Assembly (NCBI GenBank): GCA_037367405.1
Contig: JAZKJV010011614.1
Location: 248,001 to 312,000, forward strand
Direction of reading: 5' to 3'
Length of the DNA: 64,000 nt
Origin: Ottelia alismoides
Lineage: Eukaryota; Streptophyta; Magnoliopsida; Alismatales; Hydrocharitaceae
This document shows, one piece after another, positions 1 through 10,484 of this stretch; the first letter of the stretch is position 1; every line of letters starts with the position of its first letter. Position numbers and translations under genes: made by a program. The notes under the pieces were generated by a model. The model had not been told where the DNA came from. It saw nothing but the letters and a program-made list of their open reading frames with translations, and did not search any database.

Positions 1-1413
1 CCTGTAAATTCTTAAAATCCACTTCCTGTAAAAATAAGAAGCACTCCCGTGTAAATATTTGTACCTAGCTTTCAGCCAAATCTTTTTGTTTTCAAAAATC
101 CCAAAAACATTTGCAAAATTAAAATCCAAAAACATTTGAAAAATCTTTTTGAAAAATATAAAAAAATGCATATGCATTATCATCATCTTTTCAAAAATCC
201 ATAAAAAGTTCAAAACCTTTGAAAATTGCATCACAAAAATATTTTCTGCATCGCATTGCATAGCATGAGCATTTTTCAGATTGAGTTTGATAGTTGAACG
301 AGTCTAAGTAAAATATGGAGATTGGAGCTTGGTTGGACCTTAAATTGACCTAATTAACAGGAACCTTATAGGAACTGTGTTTGAGGTACTTCAGATCTAG
401 TTGACTTAATTCTTTGAGGATCACGAGACTTGGTTCAATGGATTCTTGATTGCCTAAGTAGAGTATTTCGGAGCACACACACGACTCTTGTTGATAATGA
501 CCTAACTTGGACACCTGCACCTTTCACATGGCTCAACTCAGTTGGAGTGGTGAGGGGATTGGATTTGCCGGTATGAGACGCACACAGGTGGAAACACTTG
601 TCCTCCTCTAGGGAGGGAAGTGCACCCCAACCCGTCCAGTAATGATGAGTTTCGAGGATAGGAGACCGTGGGTTGTAATAAAGCTTCAAAAGAGGGATAG
701 TCTACTGGCTCAAGAGGAAAAACTCCCTATGTAAATGCTGCTGTACAGCATTCAAAAAAAATTGCAAAAGCAAAAACTCCAAAAAAGTGGGCAGGCCTGT
801 ACAAAAATAAAAATGCCTGCCGGAGTGTACATATGTTGTAAAGTCAATAAGCAAGCTTGAGCTTCAAAGTCAAATCATGTGAGCCTGCAGCTGGATGACT
901 TGACTACACTGGTCTTGCATCCTAGGATAGGTAGCTACATTGGCTACCGTCCATTCTTCTCTTCACCCCCTCCTCTTGGGCTGGTTGCCACTTGAACTTA
1001 GAAGGGAATACCCTGCTCCTTGAGGGATGAGTTGTTGTATTGGAGAATCATTGGGTTGTCATATTGGAGAAGTCAGTTTCTTTGCCATTTCAGTTGGGGA
1101 GAGCCACCATCACTTACACTGTACGAGTCAGATTCATAGTCGTAATGGTTTGCGTATGAATTGAGATATTTCTGACCTGGCTATTGAGGAGACTTGAATA
1201 GAGTTTTGACGTTCTCAGGGACTATTGGATTTCAAACCCGGTTCTCATTAAGGTTCCGCCCGCACTAAAATTCCAAAGGCCCGACTTAAGCTCCAAACTT
1301 TGATTTTGTAAAGACAAGTTTGATAATCAAATAAAATCCAAATTTCTTATTTTTCTTTTCTTTCTTTTTCTTTTTGCACTTATTGCATAAGTGTTTGCTA
1401 GGGACTAGCAAAG
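1..1413 (+). mobile_element. Element A (Gypsy): 3' noncoding internal region, 5' part outside window
   Basis: This is the stretch between the unseen pol of element A and its polypurine tract. No open frame resembles a retroelement protein. The first 300 bases are AT-rich, with repeated short runs like aaaatcc and aaaaacattt. Two parts match element B's 3' noncoding region in opposite orientation: 671-726 against 7389-7444, and about 994-1027 against about 7080-7112. A and B are therefore related and A reads on the plus strand. An 84-codon antisense frame at 435-689 has no recognisable domain and is taken as chance. Confidence 0.75.
671..726 (+). other. Conserved 3' noncoding block shared by A and B
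   Basis: By eye, all but about two or three of 56 bases match the reverse complement of 7389-7444 in element B, while flanking sequence aligns poorly. The block includes ataaagcttc and gggatagtctactggctc. It has no conserved reading frame. A cis-acting RNA or DNA role is inferred only from the conservation. Confidence 0.7.
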
Positions 1414-1429
1414 GTAAAGTATAGGGGGA
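1414..1429 (+). other. Polypurine tract of element A
   Basis: The sequence gtaaagtataggggga directly precedes the TGATGAATCC start of the LTR. The same tract occurs inverted next to B's 3' LTR (6680-6695) and H's 3' LTR (45702-45716). It would prime plus-strand DNA synthesis and fixes A's orientation as plus. Confidence 0.85.
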
Positions 1430-3108
1430 TGATGAATCCACATTTCATCATCTTTATTCTATCATTTTGGCCTCAAAAACCTTAGTAAATGGCTGTAAAT
1501 ACCCTTAAATAGAGCATATTAGCATTCATGCATGTGCCTGTAAATAGTGTATAATAAAAGGAGAGCCCTCCGGAAAAAGGCAAAAAGTTGGCGGATTATT
1601 GATCATTTACTAACAAGATATAAATCTGCTTCGTCGAGCTGCTTAATATATAGTAGGAGGACATTAAGGAGGTGAGGTTTGTGGACTTGCTCATTTGAAG
1701 ATCATCTATCAGATCCTCTAGTCAATCAGTGAGTTCAAGTATAAACTCTCAATCGAAGGGGTCGGTCGGTGGGCAATATAAGTTATCCCCGGTCATCTAG
1801 GTGTATATCAGAATGGACTGGGACAAAACCGGAGTCAGCGACTGGGCTCTCTTCCTTTGCTCATAGCTCATAGCATAGAGCAGATCAGGTCACCGACTTC
1901 CTTGACCTTCCGGCACTGGGCAGGCCTCAGCCCCCATACATGGTCTGACGACTTTGCGGAGACCTGTGTTTTTGGTAAATACCCGGGCCTGGTCACTGCT
2001 ACCCCCTTTGGAGGCCGCCTGTGTAGACTATTCGCCTATTCCCGCTCCGCACCGTCAGCGGTGTTTAAGATAATAGTCCCCTTGCCTCTACGTTAATTAA
2101 AGCAAAAATTATAGAATAAATAAAAGAAAAGAAAAAGAATAAAATATTGTAAATATTTTATGACCCAAAACCCCGAGACCTAGGCATCTTGACGCATAGG
2201 TCGACAAGGAATAAAGTAGGGGGAGATAAGGGTTAAATACCTGTTCATTTTACCCATTCTTTGTTCATTTTGGGACCTATTTTTGGTTCCACTTTTTATA
2301 CATCAAATAAAGAAACTTTTTACATGAAAGTGTAGATAATTTAATAAATAAAAATATAAAATTGATTTCACTGAAAAATAATACACAGACATAAAGTTAT
2401 GGTCTGAATAAGATTCCAAAACTCAAACTTCCCAGACCCGTATCTTGCAAATAAAAAACTTGAAATGTATCAAAGTCACCTTTAATTGTATATAGCTTAA
2501 AATAATCTATTTAATGGAGGTGGTTTCGTATTTTTCGGAGTTAACGATTTGAAAGTTGAGTTTTTGGACCCTATGGTATACTTGTACAGATTAAAATATT
2601 CATTTTATTATTTATTCATCATTTTTGTATTTTTATATTTTTATAATTTTGTAAATATTACTTATAATATATTTGTACATTAAAATCAGAATAAAAACCT
2701 GAATAGACTCAAAATAAAAATACTTGTATATATCATATACATAGGTATACTACATATACTTATACCTGTAGAAACTATACTTATATTTTATTTAATGTAC
2801 AAAACACATCAGAAAAATAAAATAAAAATATATTTAAGTGTATAAAAGTATTTTACAATTTTATAAAATAATAAACAAAAATAAAGAAATTAAAAACACA
2901 AGATAAAAATAAAATAATAAAAGATATAGATATAGATACCTACAAAGGGCATAAAAGGTAACTTATAAAACTGTACCTCATAAAAATAATTAAAATTCAC
3001 CATAAAATAATTTATAAAATTACAAACATTTTTTATTTAATAACCTAAAACTAATAAAATCATTATCTATTTTTAATTGAATTTACAAGGTCTTTTTCCA
3101 GGCTTTTT

Positions 3109-3136
3109 CCTGGTTGGTCCACGTGGACCAACCAGG
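3109..3136. promoter_or_regulatory. Perfect 28-bp palindrome centred on CACGTG
   Basis: Two 14-base arms, CCTGGTTGGTCCAC and its exact complement, meet with no loop. The centre is a G-box core, CACGTG, a site known for plant bZIP and bHLH factors. It lies about 250 bases upstream of a weak TATA-like cataaaa (3381-3387). Confidence 0.8.
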
Positions 3137-3143
3137 TGGGCTG

Positions 3144-3168
3144 GAGAGTTGACCTCGGGTCAACTCTC
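3144..3168. promoter_or_regulatory. Inverted TTGACC/GGTCAA hairpin (W-box pair) in A LTR
   Basis: Arms GAGAGTTGACC (3144-3154) and GGTCAACTCTC (3158-3168) form an 11-bp stem around a 3-base loop. TTGAC(C) is the core bound by WRKY factors. A shorter version of the same pair sits at the matching place in LTRs B and I. Confidence 0.7.
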
Positions 3169-5781
3169 TGACCCCTGCCTGTAGCCCTGTCAGACCTGGG
3201 TTTTCACTCACTTTTGTCTAGATTTTCCAGCTGCTCCTTGCATTTTTTGTGGTGATTTCTTCACATCTTTTCTTCCTCGTTATGCGTTGAATCACATCCA
3301 AGTGAAACCTTGGACTTTGTATCACTGTGGCAATCAGGGCGCCTTGATCTTTGTGGCTCCTCAGTCACTTAGTCAAACTGCATAAAATGGAGCCCAGACT
3401 TTGAATTCAAATTGGAGTCCCTTCGGTCCACCCCTCATCGCCTCTCTTGTGCTCTGTGGATTCTTGGAGGTGACAACTCCACCGTGGTCCCTTCAGCCAA
3501 GGCGTACGAGGTCAGAGGCGTCTCCACCACCTCCCCCAACTCCGACGGTCGAGGTACCTCATTTCCTCTGGCTCCGGCCATTGAGGGCCCCCTTCCTCTT
3601 ATTTCTCATTCGCATTTTATTCCTGTTAGTTCTAGGATTAAAAACCCTCAAAATACCTAAGGTTCATTGCTCGAATCAACCAATCATTCATCTTGGCCGG
3701 AGTGCACCTCCGGCCAAACACCCCCAAGTCGCGTTACACCTCGCCGCCACCATCTTGAGGTCCAGGCAGTTTGCCCTGGACCTCTTAATCCTTTTTATAG
3801 GTCTGAACACGTCGATTTGTGCCTGGAGGCTATTTTGAAGCTCGTCGGAGCTCGCGAAGCTCCCCAGCTCCGCCGACCGCCAGCGAGCACCTCTGCCTTC
3901 GCCTTGGTCTTTTGAAGCACACAGGAGGAAGAGCAGACCTCCAGGAGTCTCCACGTCCATTTTGAAGCTCGACCGCAATCGGAGATCGGAGATCTCGGGC
4001 GGAGAAGCTCGCCCTCGCCGGCGTTCTTCGCTGTTCTTGGTCCTAGCCTCCGCACCGTTGGATCGTGGAGAAGCTCCAGATCGCACAACATCCGTCCGAT
4101 CCTCCCTCGCCTTCACCGTCCGATCGTTCGAGGAAGATCTAATCTCAGCCGTGCATCGTCGAAGCGTCATCGACCGTCCGTCGCTCGCCACGTGGATAAG
4201 TGGCATAGTCTCCGCCGTTGGATCACACGCAAGGGGTATTTTGCACCTTAACTCTTGCGCATTTTGTATTTACTATTTAGTCCACAAACTTTCATCTGTA
4301 GTGTAAAAGTTTTGTAATATTTGCATGTAAACCCTCGTACTTATTTTATTTGCACTTAGGCCCCTTGCCACGTCACCTCACGTGCCTGTGCGCGTGAGGG
4401 GGTGGGCATTTTGCAGGGACCCCCTAGGGTTTAGTTATTTAACTTTAGTCCTAGAATTTTGTTTTATAGTGTAAAACTTTTGGATATTTTGCATGCATGC
4501 CCTGGAATATTTAGGATATTACAGTTAGGTCCTCCCACGCGCGTGCCAGTCATGCGTAGGGTTTTGGGAAAATTGTATCGATACCCTTCCGGGTTTTGTA
4601 TTTGTTATTTAGTCTATTAAATGCAAGTTTCAGTATAAAATTTTGTGGAAATTTTGTGGCTTTGCCCCTGGATGTTTGCTTATTTGCATATATACCCCTT
4701 CCAGGCTTTGTAAATTTTTGTGTGCTTGTTTTATTTGTTTAAATCATCATTATGTCTCGAAAAATTCCACAAAAATCAAGTTATGCTCTTGTTCACTTGC
4801 ACTTTCACGCCATATTTTTGTATTGCATTTTTATTGCATTTTCATATTTATTAAAAATAAAAAACATGCATTTATTTCACTGTTTGCATTAGAAAATCCA
4901 TAAAAATTATAAAAACATTTTGAAAAAATCCAGAAAAATTATATTTTGTGTGTTTTGTCATCTACTAGTGTCAATCCAAAAACCACTAAAAATTGCAAAA
5001 GAAAATTCTTAAAAATTAGAAAACCCTAAAAATCTTTATAAAAATCTAGAAAATCATAGAAAAATCACAAAAATGCAAACTCAGTTGCTGTGTCTTCCTG
5101 GTTTCATTATCTATATTTTAAAATTAATTTGAGGAATTTTAGGTACTATTTAGTATTTTTCAACCTTATTTTAATTTAGGCCAGCAAGTTTATTCACTGT
5201 TATCCCTTGTTTTGCCTATTTAAAATACCAAAAATATTTTGAAAAAACACCCAAAAATCATAAAAACATTTAAAAAATCATAAAAACACCAAAAAGATTT
5301 TATTTCTGAAGTTTTGAGTATTTTTGCATATTTTTATAAACACATTATCCTCTCTTTCCTTACATGGTATATATATTCCTATATTAAAAAAGAAATATAA
5401 AAACATAAAATATAAAAAGAAAATACAAAATCAGTATAAAGAAAATCAAAATACAAAATTAAAAATAAAAATAAAAAATTATAAAAATTAAAAACCCACA
5501 AAGATCTTTGCTTTGCATAGTGTAGACAACACTTCACACTCACTTACACACATTTGTTTGATCTACCCTGTTTGCTCCCTATGTTCGAACTCTCTGCATA
5601 CTTGTTCTATAAATCTTTTGTGCAGAGTTAAAAATAAATTTTAACTTCACATTTATTTCTTATCGCTTGATCTATAGTGTGGGTTAATTGTTGATTTTAG
5701 TTGGGATTTTGCGTGGTTGACACTTCGACTGAGTTCCCGCCTTGTGTGGAACTTAAGACCCGCTGAATTTTGGCTAAATCA

Positions 5782-6679
5782 ACTGATTATGAAAAAATAG
5801 GTGAAATCGGGTCGAAAACCAGGTCCGCGAGAAGTGGTCGGGGGGGGGGGGTGTTGACCGGGGGTCAACAATCCCCCGTGGACCAATCAGAATCCGGTAT
5901 TTCGAAATTATTTGTAAATTGATTTAAAAATAGTAAATGATTTTATTTAAAAATATTTTTTACATGAAAAATGTTTATTATTTTTCAAATTATTTTTTAG
6001 TGATTTTTATTTATTTTTTTAATAAATAAATTAATGTATATGCATGATATATTATTAGATACAGGTGTAAATACCTAGGTATTTTTTATTTTTATTTTTA
6101 TTAGTTTATTTTTGTATAATCATCCCTATTTTATATTTTATTTGTTTAAAACATAAAATTTGGGATATAAAATATTTTTTATTTAATTTTTATTATTTAT
6201 TTACAAGGGTAAAATAAATAGGTATAAGTACATATGTACATGGTATATACAAGGGTGAGAGAGAGAATTTATTTTTATTTTTATTTTACTTTTCTCATTT
6301 TTGTTTTATTTTTAGAAATATATACAGAGTGTGAGAAACACATAATATTTTTATTTTATGAAAATAAAATATATACATGAAAGGGGGAATATATGTACAG
6401 TGATGAACGACCCTACCTCTCTCTACTTGTTTTATTTTGCGGTTAGGCCAGTGATTGGCCCTCCCCGTGGTTCGAGTCACTCAATATTTATTCTAAATAT
6501 TTCTCTCTTTTTATTTATTTCTTTATTCCTTTATTTTTGCACAAAAACATGTTAATTATTGTTATTTACACAAAGCATGCAGTTTGACAATTTATTATAT
6601 TTATAAATATTTACATGGTGTTTTGCAAAGATTTTTAGCTAAAATAAAGGAATAAAGAGTAATGAATGGGGATTCATCA
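5782..6679 (-). repeat. 3' LTR remnant of element B
   Basis: It aligns with the right-hand part of B's 5' LTR (from about 19249 to 20123). Both copies contain the G-run, the paired GTTGAC/GTCAAC and the same AT-rich tail ending ggggattc. Only about 0.9 kb of an expected 3.3 kb is present, because the alignment stops where A's LTR ends (5781). The bases actga (5782-5786) are the candidate target-site duplication for A. The other copy should lie left of the window. Confidence 0.85.
5853..5869. promoter_or_regulatory. Paired W-box (GTTGACC/GGTCAAC) in B 3' LTR
   Basis: Seven-base inverted arms separated by three bases, just after a run of 12 G (5840-5851). The matching pair in B's 5' LTR is at 19324-19340. 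Confidence 0.6.
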
Positions 6680-6695
6680 CCCCCCTATACTTTAC
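6680..6695 (-). other. Polypurine tract of element B
   Basis: Read on the minus strand the tract is gtaaagtatagggggg, ending exactly at the TGATGAATCC start of the 3' LTR. Confidence 0.85.
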
Positions 6696-7388
6696 TTTTG
6701 CTTGTCCCTTAGCAAACACTTATTTGAAAAAGAAGTGAAAAAGAGAAAGAAAAAGAAAAAGAAGGGAAATCAAGGTTGATTATTCAACTTCCCTTCATTA
6801 AGTTGAAATATAGAGGTCAGTCAGACCTTTGGATTATTAATTTGTCAGAACCTTATTTGGACTTAAGATTAAAACTCAACAGCCTCTAAGTTCCACCAAT
6901 CTATGGTCAAGACTCCTCAATAAAACAGATCAGAACAAGTCTACATACACAAACTCTAATGACCATGAATCTTTCCTTGTACTGTGTAAGTGATATGTAG
7001 CTCCCTACCTCAGAAATGACAAAGAAACAACCTCCCTCAACAAGGTAACTCTAATGCCTCAGTCTAGCAACTCTTTCCTCGAGGAGCGGGGTATTCCCTT
7101 CTAAGTTCAAGTACAACTGGCTCAAGAAGAGGGGGAATAAGAGATTGGACCATGACTAGTGTAGCCATGTATCCCTGGGAGCTCTAACCGGTGTAGCTGA
7201 GTCTCCCATTGCAAGCTTCATGAGATGGTCATGTGTAACATAAGCTTTGCTTTATTTGGCTATATACACTCCGGTGGGTATTTTATTTTCAATCAGACCC
7301 ACCACTTTTTTGGAGTTTTTCTTTCTTTGCACATTTTTTTGATGTGCATATGTACAACATATCTATATGGTGCAACATATATACATAA

Positions 7389-7444
7389 GGAGTTTTTCCT
7401 CTTGAGCCAGTAGACTATCCCTCTTTTGAAGCTTTATTGCAATC
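7389..7444 (-). other. Conserved 3' noncoding block of B, matching A 671-726
   Basis: It is nearly identical to the A block over 56 bases although the two elements differ widely around it. No open frame is shared. Confidence 0.7.
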
Positions 7445-8276
7445 CACAACTCTTATCTTTAGACTTCATCACCACCAGACCAAGTTGAGACGCACTTCCT
7501 TCACTATAAGAAGAAGAGAGGTTCTGCCTAGAAGTACTACCTTCATATGCTACCCCAAGCCAAAGGAAACTGCCTCCTCACCATCTCATCCGTGGAGAGC
7601 TATATGTAAAGTGCTGGTGCAAGTAAAGCCATTGTCTCTAAGAGTCATGTTTGCGTTGTTAAGAGCTCTACTTAGGCTCATCAAGATGACATATGCTCAT
7701 AGCCTAGTGGACTCAAAGAATTAAGTCCCAATGGACATGAAAAGTCTTAATCCTAAGCCCTATAAGGTTCCTCTTAGAATTAGGTGGATTAAGGTCTTAA
7801 CCAAGCTCCATTTTCCAATTTAATTCTAGGCTAGTTTAAATGTCAACTATGATTTGGAAAAACTATACAAATATTTACAAAAGATGCAAGTTTTTACAAC
7901 ATTTTTACAAATGTGTAAAATTTTTGAAAAATGTTTGAAAACATGGATGTATGCATTAATCTGAAGTTTTGCAAAATATTTACAAAAATTTACACAAGAT
8001 TTTTGCAAACTTTTTGTTTTTCAATCATTTTACAAAAATTTTGTACTATATACATAATTTTGATATCAAAATATTTATAAACTATTTACACAAATCATTT
8101 TTACAATCATTTGTACAAAAATATTTTTTATAAATAGCTATTTATGTGCAAAAAGACTTTTATGTACAAAGGAAATTTTTTTAAATTTTTATGGATTTTT
8201 AGCCATTTTATTTATTAACACACTCACATAAAGTACGAGTTATGGCTAAAGTATATATGAAATATATACGACACCC

Positions 8277-8352
8277 GCCTATACTTAGCTCGAACGATGT
8301 CCTCAGAGTGAATCAAGAGCGATGAAGAAGACATAACTCGTGCTTAGTATAG
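8277..8352 (-). other. Extra polypurine-tract copy downstream of pol (B)
   Basis: Plus-strand cctatacttagctcgaac, followed by gatgtcctcag, resembles the region beside the true polypurine tract (ccccctatactttac then gcttgtccc). A second arm, gcttagtataggg, lies at about 8339-8351. The matching copy in H is at about 47508-47540. Confidence 0.5.
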
Positions 8353-8422
8353 GGAAGTGAAAGGGAATGGTATATACAAAGACGAATGAAAGAATATAAT
8401 GAAGAGGACTCGGTGTTTCCCC

Positions 8423-8454
8423 CTATACTTAGGATCAAGTAATCCTAAGTATAG
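8423..8454 (-). other. Hairpin plus purine-tract cassette 1 (B)
   Basis: Perfect 13-bp stem ctatacttaggat / atcctaagtatag with a 6-base loop. On the minus strand the stem runs straight into a GGGG tract. Confidence 0.8.
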
Positions 8455-8502
8455 CAAGCTGTACATGAAGGTAAATCCGAGTGGAAGGACGTACAGTGTC
8501 TA

Positions 8503-8540
8503 CCCCCCCATACTTAGGGTAAAATATCCATAAGTATAGG
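8503..8540 (-). other. Hairpin plus purine-tract cassette 2 (B), imperfect
   Basis: Arms ccatacttaggg and ccataagtatagg pair imperfectly around an AT-rich loop. A run of six C precedes it on the plus strand. Confidence 0.65.
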
Positions 8541-8591
8541 CATCAAAACAGAGGTAGAAAGAATCAATAGAATACCCGAGTCCTACACCCC

Positions 8592-8624
8592 CTATACTTA
8601 GGGTAAAGTACACCCTAAGTATAG
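8592..8624 (-). other. Hairpin plus purine-tract cassette 3 (B)
   Basis: Perfect 13-bp stem ctatacttagggt / accctaagtatag around a 7-base loop. It is preceded on the plus strand by cccc. Confidence 0.8.
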
Positions 8625-8755
8625 TAGAATCATAAGATCAAGATGGGGTGTGGGACTAAAGAATAGAGTGATATGGACAACTGGATCTATACAAGCTGGA
8701 AGAACAGTGATAATCATGCATGAGATGCAATAGATGTGAGTCAAGAGACCACATC

Positions 8756-10106
8756 TCACGCGAAGTAAATAGGGGAAATGTCAACAACCAACGGCTCATG
8801 CTCTAGATATGGTTTGAGCCGCTGCCCGTTAACACGAAAGGTAACATCAGAAGACAACTCAGATATATCGATACTAACATTGTCATGTACCTTTCGAACT
8901 AGATAGGGTCCCTTCCATTTGCTCTGTAGCTTCCCTGGAAATAAACGAAGCCTGGCATCAAACAACCATACTCTCTGTCCTGGCTCAAACTGCTTGTGGA
9001 TGATATGAGAATCATGCCACTCATTCACTCTCTCCTTATACTATAGGCTGCTCGAAAAGGCTGTATCATGAAGCTCCTCCAGATCTGCTAACTCTGCCCT
9101 CCTCTGATCTCCTACACTCACTAGATCCATAAGTATATCAGTGAATGCCCAAAGTGACCTATGTCTCAGCTCAACAGGTAAATGGAAGGCTTGCCATAAA
9201 TGAGGCGAAAGGGAGATGTACCCAAAGGAGTCTTGAAGGATGTCCTATATGCCCACAAGACCGAGTCTAAAAGCTGTGACCAATCCTTTCAGTCTGGGCG
9301 GACGACCTTCTACAATATAGTCTTGATCTCCCTTTTTGACACTTCAACAAGACCATTCGTCTGAGGGTGGTATGGAGTGGCTACTCGATGGATGCTGAAC
9401 TCGCTAGCATGGGCCTTTACCTTATCGTTGACGAAATGAGACCCCCCATCAGATATCAACACTCGAGGTACCCCGAACCGTGAAATGATATTCTTCCTAA
9501 AAAATCGTCAAACAGTCATAGCATCTGCGGTTCGGGCGAGGATGGCCTCAACCAACGACTCACATAATCCACGGCCAACAAAATGTACTCAAATCCCTGA
9601 CTCTTAGGGAATGAATCCATGAAATCGATGCCCCATGCGTCAAAAACCTCACATAAGTGAATGGGATACATTGACATCATATCACGTTGTCCACAAGTGC
9701 CCATCCTCCGACAGTCAGTACACCTCTTCATGAATTCATCAGAGTCCTTGAAGAGAGTAGGCCACCATAGGCTGGATTGGAGCACTATCTGTGCCGTTCT
9801 CCTCCCAGAGTGATGTCCTCTATCCTCAAGCTTGTGGCAGTAGGTGAGGACGCTATGGTGCTCCTCATGAGGAATGAACCGATGCCAGATGCTATCCCCT
9901 ACTTCATGATAAAGGACGGGATCCTCCCAATGGTAAAACTTGGCTTTCGCGAGGAAGGTCTCAAGTTTCTGCTTGGGCCAATCTTGTGGAACTTTCTTGG
10001 CGACAAGATAGTTCACAATATCGACATACCATGGGAGAGAGGCGATAGCAAGGATCGCCTCATCTGGGAAGGTCTCACAAATAGGCTTGATCTGCTCAGA
10101 ATCCTC
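8756..10106 (-). pseudogene. Integrase domain of B pol (broken)
   Basis: Integrase would join element DNA to the host genome. The N-terminal zinc finger is visible as [10 protein letters not shown] and CTDC near 9710-9840. The core aspartate is in WGIDFMD (about 9620) and the second in ISDGG (about 9440). The glutamate is in NGLVEVSKREIK (about 9350). The end has LRLFPGKL and KGPYLV (8890-8960), typical of Athila, and a stop at 8756. Defects are a frame change after about 9520, a stop in MTV*, further stops near 9300-9320, a frame change in the YGK...LPVELRHR stretch and a stop before KERVNEWHD. The last intact piece is 90 codons (8756-9028). Confidence 0.9.
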
Positions 10107-10484
10107 AAGAAACTCTAATAGGGAGAGATGATCCGCCACCACATTCTTGACTCCAGGATTATCCTTAATCTCAATATCAAACTCCTGGAGTAGAAGGATC
10201 CATCTGGTCAATCTAGCTTTGGCATCCTTCTTTTCCATGAGGTACCTGATGGCGGTATGATCGGTGTAGATGGTCACTCTAGATCCAATGATGTAAGATC
10301 TGAACTTATCTAGGGCGAATACTACGACTAGCATCTCCTTCTCAGTGGCTGTATAGTTCTGCTGAGCGGCATCCAAAGTCCGGATAGCGTAGTAAATAGC
10401 AAAGGGGACTCCATCCCTCCTCTGTCCCAGCACGACCCCCACGGTAAAATCTGAGGCATCCATCATGATCTAGAATGGGAGAGA
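10107..10484 (-). pseudogene. RNase H domain of B pol
   Basis: RNase H degrades the RNA strand during reverse transcription. Catalytic residues are readable as DASDF, TEKE and YTDH, followed by [15 protein letters not shown] and NVVADHLS. The domain is open from 10466 downward and continues into integrase in one 316-codon frame (9516-10466). Two stops lie just upstream, where the family usually has WSLPFEIM. The Trp codon here is TGA and the Glu codon TAG. Confidence 0.9.

Larger units (their letters stand above)
1430..5781 (+). repeat. 3' LTR of element A (about 4.35 kb)
   Basis: The LTR starts TGATGAATCC after the polypurine tract and ends ...ggctaaatca, immediately before sequence that aligns with the middle of B's 5' LTR. 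It is about 1 kb longer than the LTRs of B (3.28 kb) and I (3.33 kb). The extra length lies between the LTR start and the paired TTGACC motif: about 1.7 kb here against about 0.8 kb in B and I. Landmarks are a 28-bp palindrome and hairpin (3109-3168), a GC-rich transcribed-looking part (about 3400-4230) and AT-rich sequence either side. Frames of 82-172 codons in the GC-rich part (for example 3401-3838) have no conserved counterpart and were not called genes. The partner LTR is outside the window, so the ends rest on motif and junction evidence. Confidence 0.75.
6696..8755 (-). other. B 3' noncoding region between pol and polypurine tract
   Basis: About 2.06 kb with no recognisable env-like or other protein. 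It holds the conserved block 7389-7444, a second block matching A near 7080-7112, AT-rich runs with repeated tacaaa/atttttaca words (7850-8220), and a cluster of hairpins ending in purine tracts (8277-8625). Some Athila elements carry an envelope-like gene here. None is visible in this copy. Confidence 0.75.

Noticed and set aside
3401..3838. 145-codon frame and the overlapping 172-codon antisense frame (3688-4206)
   Set aside because: Both sit in A's LTR. No motif is visible and no counterpart exists in the B or I LTRs. GC-rich sequence gives long chance frames.
5840..5851. Poly-G runs (also 19309-19318 and 44672-44684) as functional G-quadruplexes
   Set aside because: Single homopolymer runs of differing length between sister LTRs. 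Slippage or sequencing error is simpler.
6696..8755. Envelope-like gene expected in some Athila elements
   Set aside because: No long minus-strand frame, signal peptide or membrane segment could be found between pol and the polypurine tract.
9777..10118. 113-codon plus-strand frame
   Set aside because: Antisense shadow of B's RNase H and integrase.
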